Below, one piece after another: positions 34,521-45,917 of a DNA stretch of 64,000 nucleotides; within the stretch, counting starts at the first letter, position 1, and the number at the start of each line of letters is the position of its first letter. The DNA is from Sebastes aleutianus (taxonomy: Eukaryota > Chordata > Actinopteri > Perciformes > Sebastidae): the NCBI GenBank assembly GCA_916700875.1, contig CAKAKS010000031.1, forward strand, positions 16,893,148 through 16,957,147, given 5' to 3'. Both the position numbers and the translations under genes were made by a program. A model generated the notes under the pieces. That model had not been told where the DNA came from. It saw only the letters and a program-made list of their open reading frames with translations, and ran no database searches.

Positions 34521-36231
34521 GTGAAGCAGCTCAACATGGCAAACACTGTCCTACTATTCTGGGTTTTTCTTTGTCTCCTACTTTGTTTCCCCTGATATTT
34601 CATCAGTTGAACCCAGTGGAACCAGAATGTTAATTATCTAGTAAGATCACCTTTTTATACAAATTAAATAACTTTGAAAGGTGAGCACACTTCTTTTGAG
34701 TGGTGCAATTAAATCATTCCTCTGTTTGAAAATGAGAAGTTTTTAAATTCTTTGACCAAAAAAAAAAACAAGAACAATAAAAGAAAAAGCACTATCCTTT
34801 TCATGCTTTTACTGCACAGAGTAGATGTATTTTAACCGAATGCAAATGTGGATAATTGTCTGATAACTGGGAGTTGCTTCATGTTGCTTTGCTATTTTAA
34901 CAGCTATTGCATAAGCAAGATGAAGTGTATTTTTTAATGAGGAGAGCCACATGATAAGCCCTTTGGGTTTGTATCTCTGTGAACACCAGCGCTGGATATA
35001 AAACACTTTAGACGTACAACTTATCACCATGGTGAGCTAAAACATTAGCAAAAGAAGGGAGGTCTGTTGATTATGGTAGATGTGCTGCCTCATTATGCAT
35101 GAAGTGTCAACTTCAAGGATGTTTTTTCGGATTTGACTTTGATGGCATTTGTTGAAGTTCAATTTACAACTTGAACGGGTGGCCTTCACTAGATAGTGTT
35201 CTGACTCAAAGGGCAAGATCAGTAAGGTTATTTGTTGTGTGTGATGTTGAATGAAGACACAAATATTTGAATACATTTTAGAGACAGTGTCTTGTCTAAA
35301 GTGCAGTTTCATGTGAAGATACTTCAAAAGTATAGCCTCTAGGTTAGGTTTTTCAAATCTGAAAATATTGTTGGCCCAGACTGTAAGAGAGATTAAATTG
35401 GCCGAGGCAAAAATAAAAAATCTGCCTTCCTGTGAGCTGTATGCAGCCTTGTATCTGAAAACCCTGTAACCCTGCCTCTCATGCCGTAGGTAGTTTTCAC
35501 CTGCAGCGTCCCATTGTCCCCTATCAAACCATCAGGTGATGCTCCAAACATCCCAGATGACAGCCGCAGTCTTTTTCCAAACCTGGACGACTCCCTTTTG
35601 CATTCTGCTCAGGTACGATGCCCCACCGAACTGCCACTGGCAACTTGATAAATCATTCAGCAATCATTCAGCACAGACATCGGTGACACTGCCCTGCCTG
35701 CTACTTTGAGCACCAGTTTGAAATTACTTGCAGCGAGTCTGCTCTGCTGAAAAGCATCCTAGTATGGATTTGCTCCCTGGCCAGCTAGAGCAATGCCAGT
35801 TTTTCAATCTGCACTCTGTTGTTGCTCTCATCTTTTCGAACAGCTCATCAGAAATATTTCTCTGGTGAGTTGTCTTTCGGGCTTCTAGAGAATGGAGACA
35901 AAATGTGGACCTGTGGACATGTTAATGCTGCACTATCATCTCGACCTGTAACAGGTAGATCCTGTGGGAACGAAAACAAATCATGACTGAAGTGGTATGA
36001 ATAAATTAAATGTATCAGGGCTACAATGTCCATTTACTCTGAACTGAATAACAAGTGCTCTACTGAATTGAACTTTACCACCGACACATGATACATACAG
36101 TATATATCCAATGCGATTGCACAGTCTCTCTGTCACCTGATATATCAACATTGGACATTAAAGTGTTAACTAATATTATTTGTTATATTTTGTTTAGAAC
36201 TAAATTTGACCACCTAAAAGAAGTCAAGTGA
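34521..36231. other. No gene recognised
   Basis: Mostly plain non-coding DNA. One short splice-flanked open stretch at 35507-35612 is discussed among the findings but is too weak to call a gene. Confidence 0.4.
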
Positions 36232-36440
36232 AGACTATTTTATTTGTGTGGCCCAATATCACAAATTACAAATTTGCCTCAGGGCGCTTTATAATCTGTA
36301 CAGGATACGAGACCCTCTGTCCTTTAAAGTACGACCCTGTCATCAGAAAAAAAAGTAAATAAATCTCCTGGAGGACAGAGGTCCAGGTCCATCATGTGAA
36401 GAGTGAGGTCCCAGAACGGCCGGTGGTCCAGCACAGAGAA
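36232..36440 (+). repeat. Fish interspersed repeat fragment
   Basis: CCCAATATCACAAATTACAA, ATTTGCCTCAGGGCGCTTTA and TAATCTGTACAGGATACGAG match a very common fish repeat. The GGAGGACAGAGGTCC part after 36365 may belong to it or to a neighbour. Confidence 0.7.
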
Positions 36441-36749
36441 GCCTGAGTTCAGAAAAAAAGTAAAAAAAAAACAAACAAACATTTGTGTACTCGCGTAAAC
36501 TTTACAAGTTTGAATGAAAACTATTAAATTCACATTAATCTTTTCACAGCTTCTTTTAACTGCAGCTGTAACCACAGTATTTGATGAATTTGTGTTTAAT
36601 AATGACAATATATCATTTAATGACAGGCAATTACGACATAGAAGCGATGTCTACAATAGTGTTTATTCATAAAACAGCCAGTTATAGAGCACAATCAACA
36701 CCACAGAATTGAATTCCGTGAAGTGTGTGCCTCTGTGTATGATGATTTA

Positions 36750-37524
36750 GTAACACTCTAAATAACCATAATTTATAAATGGTAAATTGATAGTTAATTA
36801 AACTTAAACGTTAATTGTTATCTTACTGTTAACAAACAATGAAATGGCAATTAATACTGTTTACTAATTATTCATATGTTGATATTTATGTTATTTTAAC
36901 TGTTTATTGTTGCATACATAACATTTTATATACTCTATATAAAAGTATTGGTTAATGATGACAAAATTATTTGTAAAACATTTATAAACATTACATAGAT
37001 AGATATTTGTAACACTTTGTTAATAGTCAATAATTAGTTTGTAATCCGTCTATACATTATTTGGATGGCTTTTATAAAGTTGCAACTGATGATTATAATA
37101 CCTTGTTAAATGGTTAATAAATACTTTGTAAAGCCTCTATAAACATTATTTAGATATATATAGTTAATACTTTGTCAATGGTTAATAATTGGTTTTTGGT
37201 CCATCTATCTATGTAATGTTTTAGGATTACAAATGATCAAATGTTATAATGTGTGCACCGATAAACTGTTAATAAATAGATTAATGGTATAATCAGAATG
37301 TAATTTTTATTGTCTCCTATCAGCTATGATACAATATATAATTTTTAAACAACTTATTTCATATAACACAAATAAATTATGTAAAACAAAAAAAATATAG
37401 CATTAATAATAATTCGTAAACATTATGAATTATTATTTCTTTGTTAACAGTAACATATGTATGAACTTAGTTTAATTAACTATTGATATACCATTTATAA
37501 TTCATGGTTATTATAAAGTTGTAC
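36750..37524. mobile_element. AT-rich element with about 95-bp terminal inverted repeats
   Basis: The left arm (GTAACACTCTAAATAACCAT, TTATAAATGGTAAATTGATA, GTTAATTAAACTTAA, TTACTGTTAACAAACAATGA) is mirrored by the right end, which read in reverse gives TATAATAACCATGAATTATA, AATGGTATATCAATAGTTAA and TTACTGTTAACAAAG. By eye about 75% identity over 95 bp. Inside, a block at about 36974-37070 is repeated at about 37127-37218 (TATAAACATTA, TTAATAATTGGTTT-like). No frame; non-autonomous. Confidence 0.75.
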
Positions 37525-38413
37525 CCATGACTGTTTTGTTTAGCTGAGTCATCTGGTTTTGGTCTGTTATATATGTCATTTGTTCCTAGGTCTTTTTTGC
37601 AAAACAGATCTTGATCTCAGCGAGACTTCCTGCATAAGTAAAACTTAACACACCAATTAATTGAATTGGAATTGGAGGCAATCAAACAGACAATTGCACT
37701 AATTATTTAAAAAAAAAAGAAAAATAAATTATTTCTGAAAAGTGCATTTCACTGAACAGTTAGTTAGAAAAACACAATAATGCATTTAATGATATTTAAA
37801 AACAGCCAGAGTTTTAGTTCAGGCAATTTTTAGAACCGGTTAATTAATATTATAACTATAGCAGATTGATGGAATTAAAAGACATCAAATGTGACGTTTT
37901 AGTCATTAAGATCTTTATCAGACACACAAAGGGATAATGAAATGAGTTACTTATCAGAGCAGATACTAATTAGGACACACCCTGCATGGTAATAGCTACA
38001 TACAAGGTGTAGGGAACATATTAATGTGCAGTTTTTTTGTGTTTGAGGCTTTTGCTGATGGCTGGGTAGAGGTGGTTCACCCTGTGTTCGAAAAACACAG
38101 CTAACATCAAACCTTTACAAGGGAACAACATTGTTTACGGTTCAAACTGCTGCTTGTCAAGGTCAAGTGTCATCATATTCACATCCTACACCTTTAAGGT
38201 CACTGAAGATGGGAAACAGGCTACAACTTTCACCATCACAACCATAATAAAGCTCACCCAGAGTCGGTTTTATCCTGTTTGGATCTTACAGTTTTTGGGT
38301 CAATTCTCAAATGAAATTTTTTTTTTCAAAACAATAAGTCTTGTTCACAGTTGTTGTTGTTCACAACAGATTAGAACTTCACAATCATTCAAGCAAATTG
38401 CCCGTGTTTTGTC
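37525..38413. other. No gene recognised
   Basis: Non-coding AT-rich sequence. Confidence 0.4.
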
Positions 38414-38730
38414 TAGGGCTGTCAATCGATTAATTGCATAAGTGTCCATAGTTGATCGCGATTAATCGCATATTTTTTTATCTATTCAAAATGTATTTAA
38501 AGGGAGATTTGTCAAGTATTCAATACTCTTATCAACATGGGAGTGGGTAAATAGGCTTGCTTTATGCAAATATATGTATATATTTATTATTAGAAATCAA
38601 TTAACGACATAGAATAATGACAAATATGTCCAGAAACCCTCACAGTAACTGCCTTTAGCATACAAATATGCTTAAATCATAACATGGCTTTTCATATTGG
38701 TGGCATTGGTCAATTTACTGACTAGGTTTT
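38414..38730 (+). repeat. Fish repeat beginning AGGGCTGTCAATCGATTAA
   Basis: Starts AGGGCTGTCAATCGATTAAT and GATCGCGATTAATCGC and continues AAAGGGAGATTTGTCAAGTA, TCTTATCAACATGGGAGTGG, ATGTCCAGAAACCCTCACAG. From memory this is the outer part of the family whose inner part appears at 13.5 and 15.1 kb. Confidence 0.65.
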
Positions 38731-39624
38731 GAGGCATGAAGGAAGTGTTTTGGATGAGTTACTACCTTTGGCAAACATGAAATAGAGTTGTGATGTCCCA
38801 TCAAACAGTTCGGTCAAATGCACTTACAGTTTAGAGAATATTAAGACTGTTTCGAAAAATGAGCCAAAGTAAGAAAAACTGTAATATAAAATAAAGCTTT
38901 TCATCCAAAGTCTCGCTCCTTGCTGTTTTCATTGATTCCAGTTGTCTTTTCTGAGGTGCATTCCCTCTACCACTTTGAGGTCAATATTAAATTTGACATA
39001 AGTGAGGTCGACAGAGGTCCATTCTCACTAAGTGTATTACAAAATCTTTGTGTTCTTGTAATTGGGAGGGTGAGTCTGTGGTCAACCCCACGGACAGCTA
39101 AGTGTCACTCATTAAAGGCCAATTTACAAATGAAAAAAAAAATCACTTCTCATATCCACTTCAAAAGGGCTCTTGTAATCCCACGGAGTCTTAAGTGCTC
39201 AACCCTGTTCTCACATTAGCATTAATATGCCACTTCATGATGACAATATGCAACCTGCACCACCTTTATCGCGCTGGTGCTTGTGTAGGAGATGCTGTTA
39301 TGAGATTGCTGGTCCGGGTTAATATTTTCCACTGTTGGTTTTATTCTTCATGTGTTGGGTTTAGCTTTCAAAATGGCCTTTGATGACAGAATAGGCTGTA
39401 CAGGTGTTAGACTGTTTGTCCTTGCTAAGCTACAGCAGACTAATGTGTATGAAAGAAGGCTATTCTCAGTGCGTTATCTGGTTAACGTCTCTTGAGTGTC
39501 TTTTTTATAAGCATATAGTTGGCTGTACTGAGACCTACAGCTTTAAAAGTCAAAAAATGTAGTTTGTTCGCAACTATTTTGTTCTGTCAGTCAGCTAATA
39601 ACCGGAAATTTGTGGGTGTAGTGT
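38731..39624. other. No gene recognised
   Basis: Non-coding; a 99-codon plus frame at 38920-39219 has no domain. Confidence 0.4.
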
Positions 39625-39800
39625 GTAAGGCTGGTCTCACACTGTTCGTAGCTATACCTCCAAAAAGCAATGCATGTATATCCTAAGAACATAGGGACCA
39701 AGACATTCGCTCAGGAGACCTGTGTCCGTGTCCCGTGTGAAACCAGAAGTCAACATTGATATATTTGTCACGCAAGTTACATAGTTAACTATCCACACTT
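39625..39800 (+). repeat. SINE-like family, copy 3
   Basis: Head GGTCTCACACTGTTCGTAGC and TATACCTCCAAAAAGCAATG, then TCAGGAGACCTGTGTCCGTG, CCCGTGTGAAACCAGAAGTC and TTATTTGTCACG-like words, as in the copy at 52783. Shortened in the middle. Confidence 0.65.
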
Positions 39801-40645
39801 CCCCATGTTTTGTACTCCTGATTGCAAAGTAAATTTCTGTCCATGTGGCTTATTTGGCTGTTCCTCTGTATGGGGTCTTGTTTCTGATGGTAAAACAAAC
39901 ATTAGCTGACCTGAAGGATAGGTTTGGATTTTTCAAGTCTATTTTAAGTCTGAGTCTTAAGCATGTCTGTATAACATTAAGAATCAGTGACTAAATGAGC
40001 AAAAATCTATCTTAAAGTTAATAAAAAAAATACCCTTGCTGTTATTCAATAAGGTTTTAAAACATGTGAACAGCCAGACATGTGTTTTCAGATATTCTGT
40101 CTGATTAGAATGCTCAAGTTAAAGGTGGGCCGGAGATTTGATGAGAATTTATTAGGTCGAAAATCTTCATCTACCAATAAGAATGATAAATGTGTAATTT
40201 GTCCCGCCCAAACAGGTGCAACAAAGCTAACAGGAGACTCAGGAAAATGTCTTTCAATCAGTTTATACACGCCCACACAGTCCTGAGAAGAGTTCTAATG
40301 AGCCAGATTAACTGAAAACACCTGTGTGGGTGTTCAGAGCCTTAAACACTTAAAATCTGGGCTATGCCGATTCATTAAGACTATGTAGCTTTGCTTTGTT
40401 TGACTGATAATTCTGGCAACATGAGCAAACAGCCCCACCAGTGTGATAAGGTGCAAATAACGCCCACTTCAAACCGAGAAAAGCAATTTTGTATTAATGT
40501 AGCACTCCAGGAATTTCAGGGCCTTTAATACTATACTCAAATGCAGTATGCATACACACCAGTCACCGTACATTGTAATGCACATATGGGAATTTGAGTA
40601 TTGTATTAGACAGACTTGAACAAATCTTAACTTAAAGGGTTGGTC

Positions 40646-40706
<61 letters not shown>

Positions 40707-40707
40707 T
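40646..40707. repeat. (ATT)n microsatellite
   Basis: About 20 uninterrupted ATT units. It starts where the related repeat at 49323 has only CCATTATTACC, so it seems to have grown from that seed. Confidence 0.92.
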
Positions 40708-41200
40708 ATTTTTTTGAAATTTGTTTAGGTTTAAATATAATTCTGTAGCTTCCCAGTTGTGTTCCTTATGTATTCAAATCTGAAATTTAAAATTTTGGTC
40801 AAAGAGTGTACTGTATGTTTTAGCCTTAAAATGCTATTTTCCCAAGTCCTTCTTCAACCTTTTTCCCATGTGACCTGTGTAGGTTTCTGCATGATGACGC
40901 TGCTACATATACATTATACGTACATCCTCATAGTCAGTGTATTACCGTTATATACAGTAAGTTAGATGGCAGTAAGCATGCTCCCAGTTTGGAGAAGCAG
41001 ACAGGAGTACTGGCTACCGAAAGTCACACAATAACGCCTAACCGATAAAGGCGGCGGGGGACCAGCAAACTCTTTGTTCTGCAAGGTAAAATGTTTTTGT
41101 GAATTTAGTCTGTTGGCTTTAAAGACAGCAATATAACAGCTTCAGTTCCCCATCAGAAAAGGCAGCGCGATGGCAAGGTAAAGCAGTGAAAATATTCTAA

Positions 41201-41495
41201 ACTGATATTGATGAAACTGATCGTAAGGTCGGCGGTTCCATCCCCTGCTCCTCCAATCCACATGTGAAAGTTTTCTTGAGCAAGATACTTAACCCCAAAT
41301 TGCTCCCGAAGGCTGTGCCATTGGTGTGTGGATAAGTATTTAGATTAGATCCTGATGGGCAAGGTTGGCACCTTGTATGGCAGCCTCTGCCATCAGTGTA
41401 AGAATGGGTGTGTGAATAAGTGAATTCTGAAGTGCTTTGAGTAGTCGGAAGACTAGAAAGGTGTTATATAAATGCAAGTCCCTTTACCATTTACC
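41201..41495 (+). mobile_element. tRNA-type SINE, 5'-truncated, nested in an older repeat
   Basis: The body reads AAGGTCGGCGGTTCCATCCC (a B-box-like stretch), CCCAAATTGCTCCCGAAGGC, TGTGCCATTGGTGTGTG, GGCAGCCTCTGCCATCAGTG and AAGTGCTTTGAGTAGTCGGA, and ends in TTTACCATTTACCAT. This order is that of a very common fish SINE. The A-box end is missing. ATATTCTAA at 41192-41200 is repeated at 41496-41504, a 9-bp target duplication, and the surrounding repeat continues past it. Confidence 0.85.
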
Positions 41496-41753
41496 ATATT
41501 CTAATGTAGCCTTGTAAATAGTCTTTTAAAAACCTAAATATCCTTTTTCTCCCCTCCATTGTGTCTTCACTGTCAATTACCTCTTTAATCCTGGCCTTTG
41601 CTTGTCCAACCCCTGAAAACCTGCAATCATAGCCCTTTTTCCTCTTCATAAGTGCAAAAAATGTGTTCGGAAAGGTGCCTTGAGTTGAGTCTTACTGCTA
41701 TGAAAGAGATGCTATCTGAATATTCCCTCACTCCCTTACTATTATGATCAGGA

Positions 41754-41760
41754 ATGTATA

Positions 41761-41788
<28 letters not shown>
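41754..41788. repeat. (TA)n then poly-T
   Basis: About nine TA units and a T run of about 15. Confidence 0.85.
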
Positions 41789-41791
<3 letters not shown>

Positions 41792-41939
41792 CCCAACATG
41801 TAGGACATTGTAGATAGTTCAACCTCCATGAAGTGAAATGACCAAACGACAATAGCTTTTGTCAGCCCTGAGGTTATCATGACAATAAGGAGACAGGTTG
41901 TGAATATGGTGCGCAGGCTATACAATGCGATAACATGAA

Positions 41940-42300
41940 ACGACAGGTCAGGGAGTTTATCTGCACACGTTAATGCTATCAGCCTTGTGGGCAGCAGAAA
42001 GGAAAAGAAACATTCTCCACATGCTCCAGACTGTTTTGATTATCCGTCACAAATCTGATTTTTCTTTAAATTGCAGGGTTATATTATAGTTATAGGTTTT
42101 ATTTATGCAGTGCGGCAACTAAATTGCCATCATTGCAATCGTGTGGAAATAGCAGTTCATAATCTCGAAGGTTAGAATAAATATAGATAAAACGCTTGAT
42201 AAATCCAGGAACTCTCTGCGGAAATACAAAATGAATTGATTAAAGCAGAGGGGTTTTGTACTCTAATTGCTTTAAATGACAGGAGACATTTGTTTGTCTT
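41940..42300. promoter_or_regulatory. Possible conserved noncoding element
   Basis: Long repeat-free stretch with GTTTTGATTATCCG, TTTATTTATGCAGTGCGG, AAATTGCCATCATTGCAATC, ATGAATTGATTAAAGC and GTACTCTAATTGC words (HOX, homeodomain and C/EBP-like). No frame. Inference from texture only. Confidence 0.3.
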
Positions 42301-42384
42301 TCATTACCATAATGACACAAACAATTTTAATCTTTGAACATAACATTCAAATCGATGTGTGCATGTGGAAGGGGCTTCGGAGTA

Positions 42385-42385
<1 letters not shown>

Positions 42386-42428
<43 letters not shown>

Positions 42429-42670
42429 AGTGTGTTTTACTCATGTTGTGGGGACATCAATCTGTATACACAGTCACATTGTGGGGACTTGCTTTCCTTT
42501 TGGGGACACAATGCACGTCCCCATAACGTAAATCATTACATTTTAGGGTGTAGACTTGGTTTAGATTAGGATTAGGCAAGTAGCAGTTACGGTGAGGGTA
42601 AGTATCCAGGACATTAGTGTAATTCGATGTAATGTCCTCTAAAGTGATGTGTGTGTGTGTGTGTGTGTGC
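42386..42670 (+). repeat. GT-flanked fish repeat, copy 1
   Basis: A (GT)n run of about 20 units at 42388-42426, then GTTGTGGGGACATCAATC, CACATTGTGGGGACTTGC, TTAGATTAGGATTAGGC and a second (GT)n at about 42649-42670. The inverted partner family lies at 51530-51855. Confidence 0.8.
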
Positions 42671-43754
42671 TGAGGGGTTGGAACATTCTGTGTGTGTTGG
42701 TAGTAAGGGGTGGGGTTGTTAAAACAGCATCGGTGAAACAGAAATCTACTGTAGTTACATGCAAATGTTGCAGATTATAAAAATCCTAATGCCTTACGGT
42801 CTTAAATCATTCACATGCTAACATAAGTTGTAAATTGTTAAATACTGTTAACATGCTAGACCATCTCTTTTTATAACCTGTTCATGTGTCAATTGACATT
42901 TCCATGATAAAAAAGAAAATACACTTAAACTTAAGCTTATTTGAAAAAGTATTTTGTGGTGTTAGCAGAAAAAAAATACAATCAACAAGCTCAAATACAC
43001 ATTAACTATTGAGGGAAGGTTATTTTTTAAAAATGACACATATGTACAACTTCCTTCCTCTACAGTATATCTTATACAATGTCTAACAACACAAATATCA
43101 GGCAACACACACACAGGTTATTGGAATATTTCTGATATGCTGCCCTAAATCAGAGGTAAACAGCAGCACAACTTCATCGCGACTTCATCATGAATCTCTC
43201 ATCTGAAGAAAGTACACTAAGTTCTCCAACTCTGAGCGGTGCAAGAATGAAAGAGACACAACACAGAAGAGTTGGGGGGGAGTCTTGGTGCAAGAAGAGG
43301 AAGTGAGAGCCTCCCCCTTTCTGAGCTGTAGAGTGTCAGACACTAATGCCTCTGGATAGAAGCTCTACTCTAGGGTATTAACTCAAACATGGACGACTAA
43401 TGCCACGGGATAAAGCGTTCAGCCTCACTTACAGGGGCACGGGCACTCCCACCGGATCATAGGGCCTGGGCGGCAAGCATTAAATTACCACAGACTTGCC
43501 TGTGTGCCTGTGCCAAGGGATAGACTGGAGGCAGAGGTGCACAACTCAAACCAGTATCCACAGCCTGGAGACTTTTGATTTTTAAGATATGTAGTATGGG
43601 CATGGTGCCAATACAAATATATAACAGAGGGGAGAGAATATATTGCGTTTGCTGTGCAGATCTGAGAGTGAGCCAGATAATCACCAACTTAATGTTTACA
43701 CAAATAACCATATAACCAGGTGGGCCACAGTGAGCAGTGTTTCTTTTTGCCTTT
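42671..43754. other. No gene recognised
   Basis: Non-coding. Two frames of about 60-84 codons lack domains. Confidence 0.4.
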
Positions 43755-44900
43755 AAAGCACCATATCAAGTTTTACCTTCTTATTATAAAATATGTATAC
43801 TGCATACTTTGGTGACCTGTTTTGATTTCCTGTTACAATTTTTACCGTTAAGAGCAGCCATTGGCTTCCATTCATTTCGCTATGGTATGATAGCAATAAT
43901 ACCGTGATACCGTTTGAAAATCACATAGCAGACTGCTGAATCTTGTTTGAGTTGTGTCAATGTTTGGTAATGCAGTTTAAACAATAAGGCTTGTTTTTTG
44001 TCTTGCTATCTACACATCGAATGAAAATGCCAAAACCAACAATTTCTTATTCCATCTCTCAATATTTTCCAACACATGTACCCAGTCTGTGGCACTTGGT
44101 TCCTACTATAGATGTAAATCTTTAAAAGCTGGTCACTGATAGTTTCGTGTTTGAAAAAATGCTCATTTCACCCTACAACTGGTGGACGCTGGAGTTTTTA
44201 ACATCAGGTTACTCAAAGAGGTGTAAATAGTGAATTTGTTGGGGGACTATACACATGCGGTGTACAAGAATGAGTATTCATGGACAGTAAGTTAGTAACC
44301 GCTATAAACAGATTCTGCATTCACATATTCAATCTGTGAGAAGGGGGACACAAATTTGGTACTGGAAGTGTTCTGGTTTCCGTTTGAAGTCCGAATAGTA
44401 TTGACGAATCACGTTCGAGCAGGCTTTGCTTGAAAGCAGGTAAACAGTCCACGTGGAGAGCAAAAGAGGCAGAATGCATTGGCCGAAATGCAATCTCGGA
44501 ACCTCGGAGCTTGGAAACTGGCTACTTGTGAAACAGTCCGGTCGTACACGTTGTCTCTCAACGCCAACTCCAGTCTCGCATCTCAATTTGCAGCACACGG
44601 GAAAAAAAGTCTTGGCCCGGATATCTGCTGCCTACACCAGAACCTTCAGGAAATATAGCCCCTTACCCCCAGAGGCTTATCCATTTTCAGACCGATAGCA
44701 GATGGGTTACGAGATTTGTTTTTTTCTTACCAAGTAGAATTGACTCAAACAGGTGCCAAAATTCATTGAAATGAAATAACACTTGGTGCCTTAGACCTCC
44801 AATGTTGTCAAAAAGCTACAAACATGTAATTTTCCCACACTGTTGCACTGAAGAATAAACGAAATTGGGGTTATAGAGACTAATCCACTGTTGTTGTTTT
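43755..44900. repeat. Probable interspersed repeat, uncertain
   Basis: The stretch has the mixed texture of a composite fish repeat: CCTTTAAAGCACCATATC, TTTTACCGTTAAGAGCAGCC, ATTGGCTTCCATTCATTTCG, and a GC-richer middle at 44400-44700 with opposed frames (44453-44698 plus, 44329-44598 minus). I cannot name the family or fix its edges. Confidence 0.3.
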
Positions 44901-45342
44901 GTTCTTTTCATGGGATAATACCATTATCTTTTTTGGTGCAAATTGAATTAAAAAGTATGCATTGCATCATCTCATAACAATACCATTTAACTTGAACGAA
45001 AAATGCAGACTCAATGTTTACTGTGATGAATGAATAAGTTCAGCTAGTTAGTTTCAAGGATCTGCAAACAGAAAAATTCATATTGTACATAAATAATTGG
45101 AGACCAGTAGCTGTCAGGAAACCCCGCGACATAGCTTGCAAAAATGATTAGCTTCGATGTGAAGAAGTGTCTGTAAGTCATCAATCAAATCCTCCACTTC
45201 AAAAAATAATTTTCACCAACCACAGTCAACTGCTTTGTGGAGTAGCAGCTATCAACGCAACTAATTTAAGGTGCTTCCCCAAATATTTTCATCATTTACT
45301 CTCGGTTTCAGTCACCAGACGTCCTCATCAATGATAAAATGA

Positions 45343-45917
45343 CTCTGCTCTGCTGTGTGTCCTTCTGGATGAACCCCCACAGCTACATCATGAAATCATG
45401 CATGATTTGTCTGAACTACTGGCTTTGATTAGGCCAAAAGCTGATGATATTTTAATCTTGGGGGACTTTTAACATCAATCCCTGCTGCCTGTCTTGTGGT
45501 CATGCATCTGATTTCAAAATCTTATTGAGCTTTTCCATTTATCATTATTTATAGTATACAATATTCATAAACTTGACTTAGAATAGTATTGTCTGATTTT
45601 GCTTTCCCATTCCTCTTTTAAATTGTCCCAACTATTTCCACATATACTTCACTTCCTCGTACCGCCAAGGAGTTTGTTAATCATTTAATGCTTGACTGTT
45701 TTTGATGCTTCACTTTTGAATCAAAACAATTATAACAAAATCAAGAAATGCACCCTTCTCATAGCCCGCTGATAATACTTGGGGTTGTTAAGAGGGAATG
45801 TTGAAAAGCTGCTCATAAATGCAAGGCTGATAAACTCCAAGTGTCATCCACTATTATGAATTACTTATTGCAGAAATGTCAGAGAGAGATTAAGGATGTG
45901 AGAGCAGCTTATTTCTG
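45343..45917 (+). pseudogene. LINE fragment: end of endonuclease and linker
   Basis: A decayed piece of a non-LTR retrotransposon polyprotein of the CR1/L2/Rex1 kind. At 45422-45468 the frame reads ALIRPKADDILILGDF, where LGDF is the hallmark strand of the APE-type endonuclease; an extra T right after GDF shifts the frame. From 45793 the frame reads REC, a stop, then KAAHKCKADKLQVSSTI and LLQKCQREIKDVRAAYF, the basic linker that lies between endonuclease and reverse transcriptase. Between these parts the frame is lost. The upstream part (LLCC around 45345) is barely recognisable. Dead copy, 5'- and 3'-truncated. Confidence 0.7.

Larger units (their letters stand above)
40640..41530 (-). repeat. 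Older interspersed repeat, same family as 49311-49811
   Basis: Shares with the later copy CCATGTGACCTGTGTAGGTT, TTTCTGCATGATGACGCTG, GAAGCAGACAGGAGTACTGG, AGTCACACAATAACGCCTAA, TTCTGCAAGGTAAAATG and GATGGCAAGGTAAAGC. A SINE splits it near its right end and an ATT microsatellite has grown at its left end. Confidence 0.75.

Noticed and set aside
42276..42569. 97-codon plus frame with a Val-Cys run
   Set aside because: The run is the translation of the (GT)n microsatellite.
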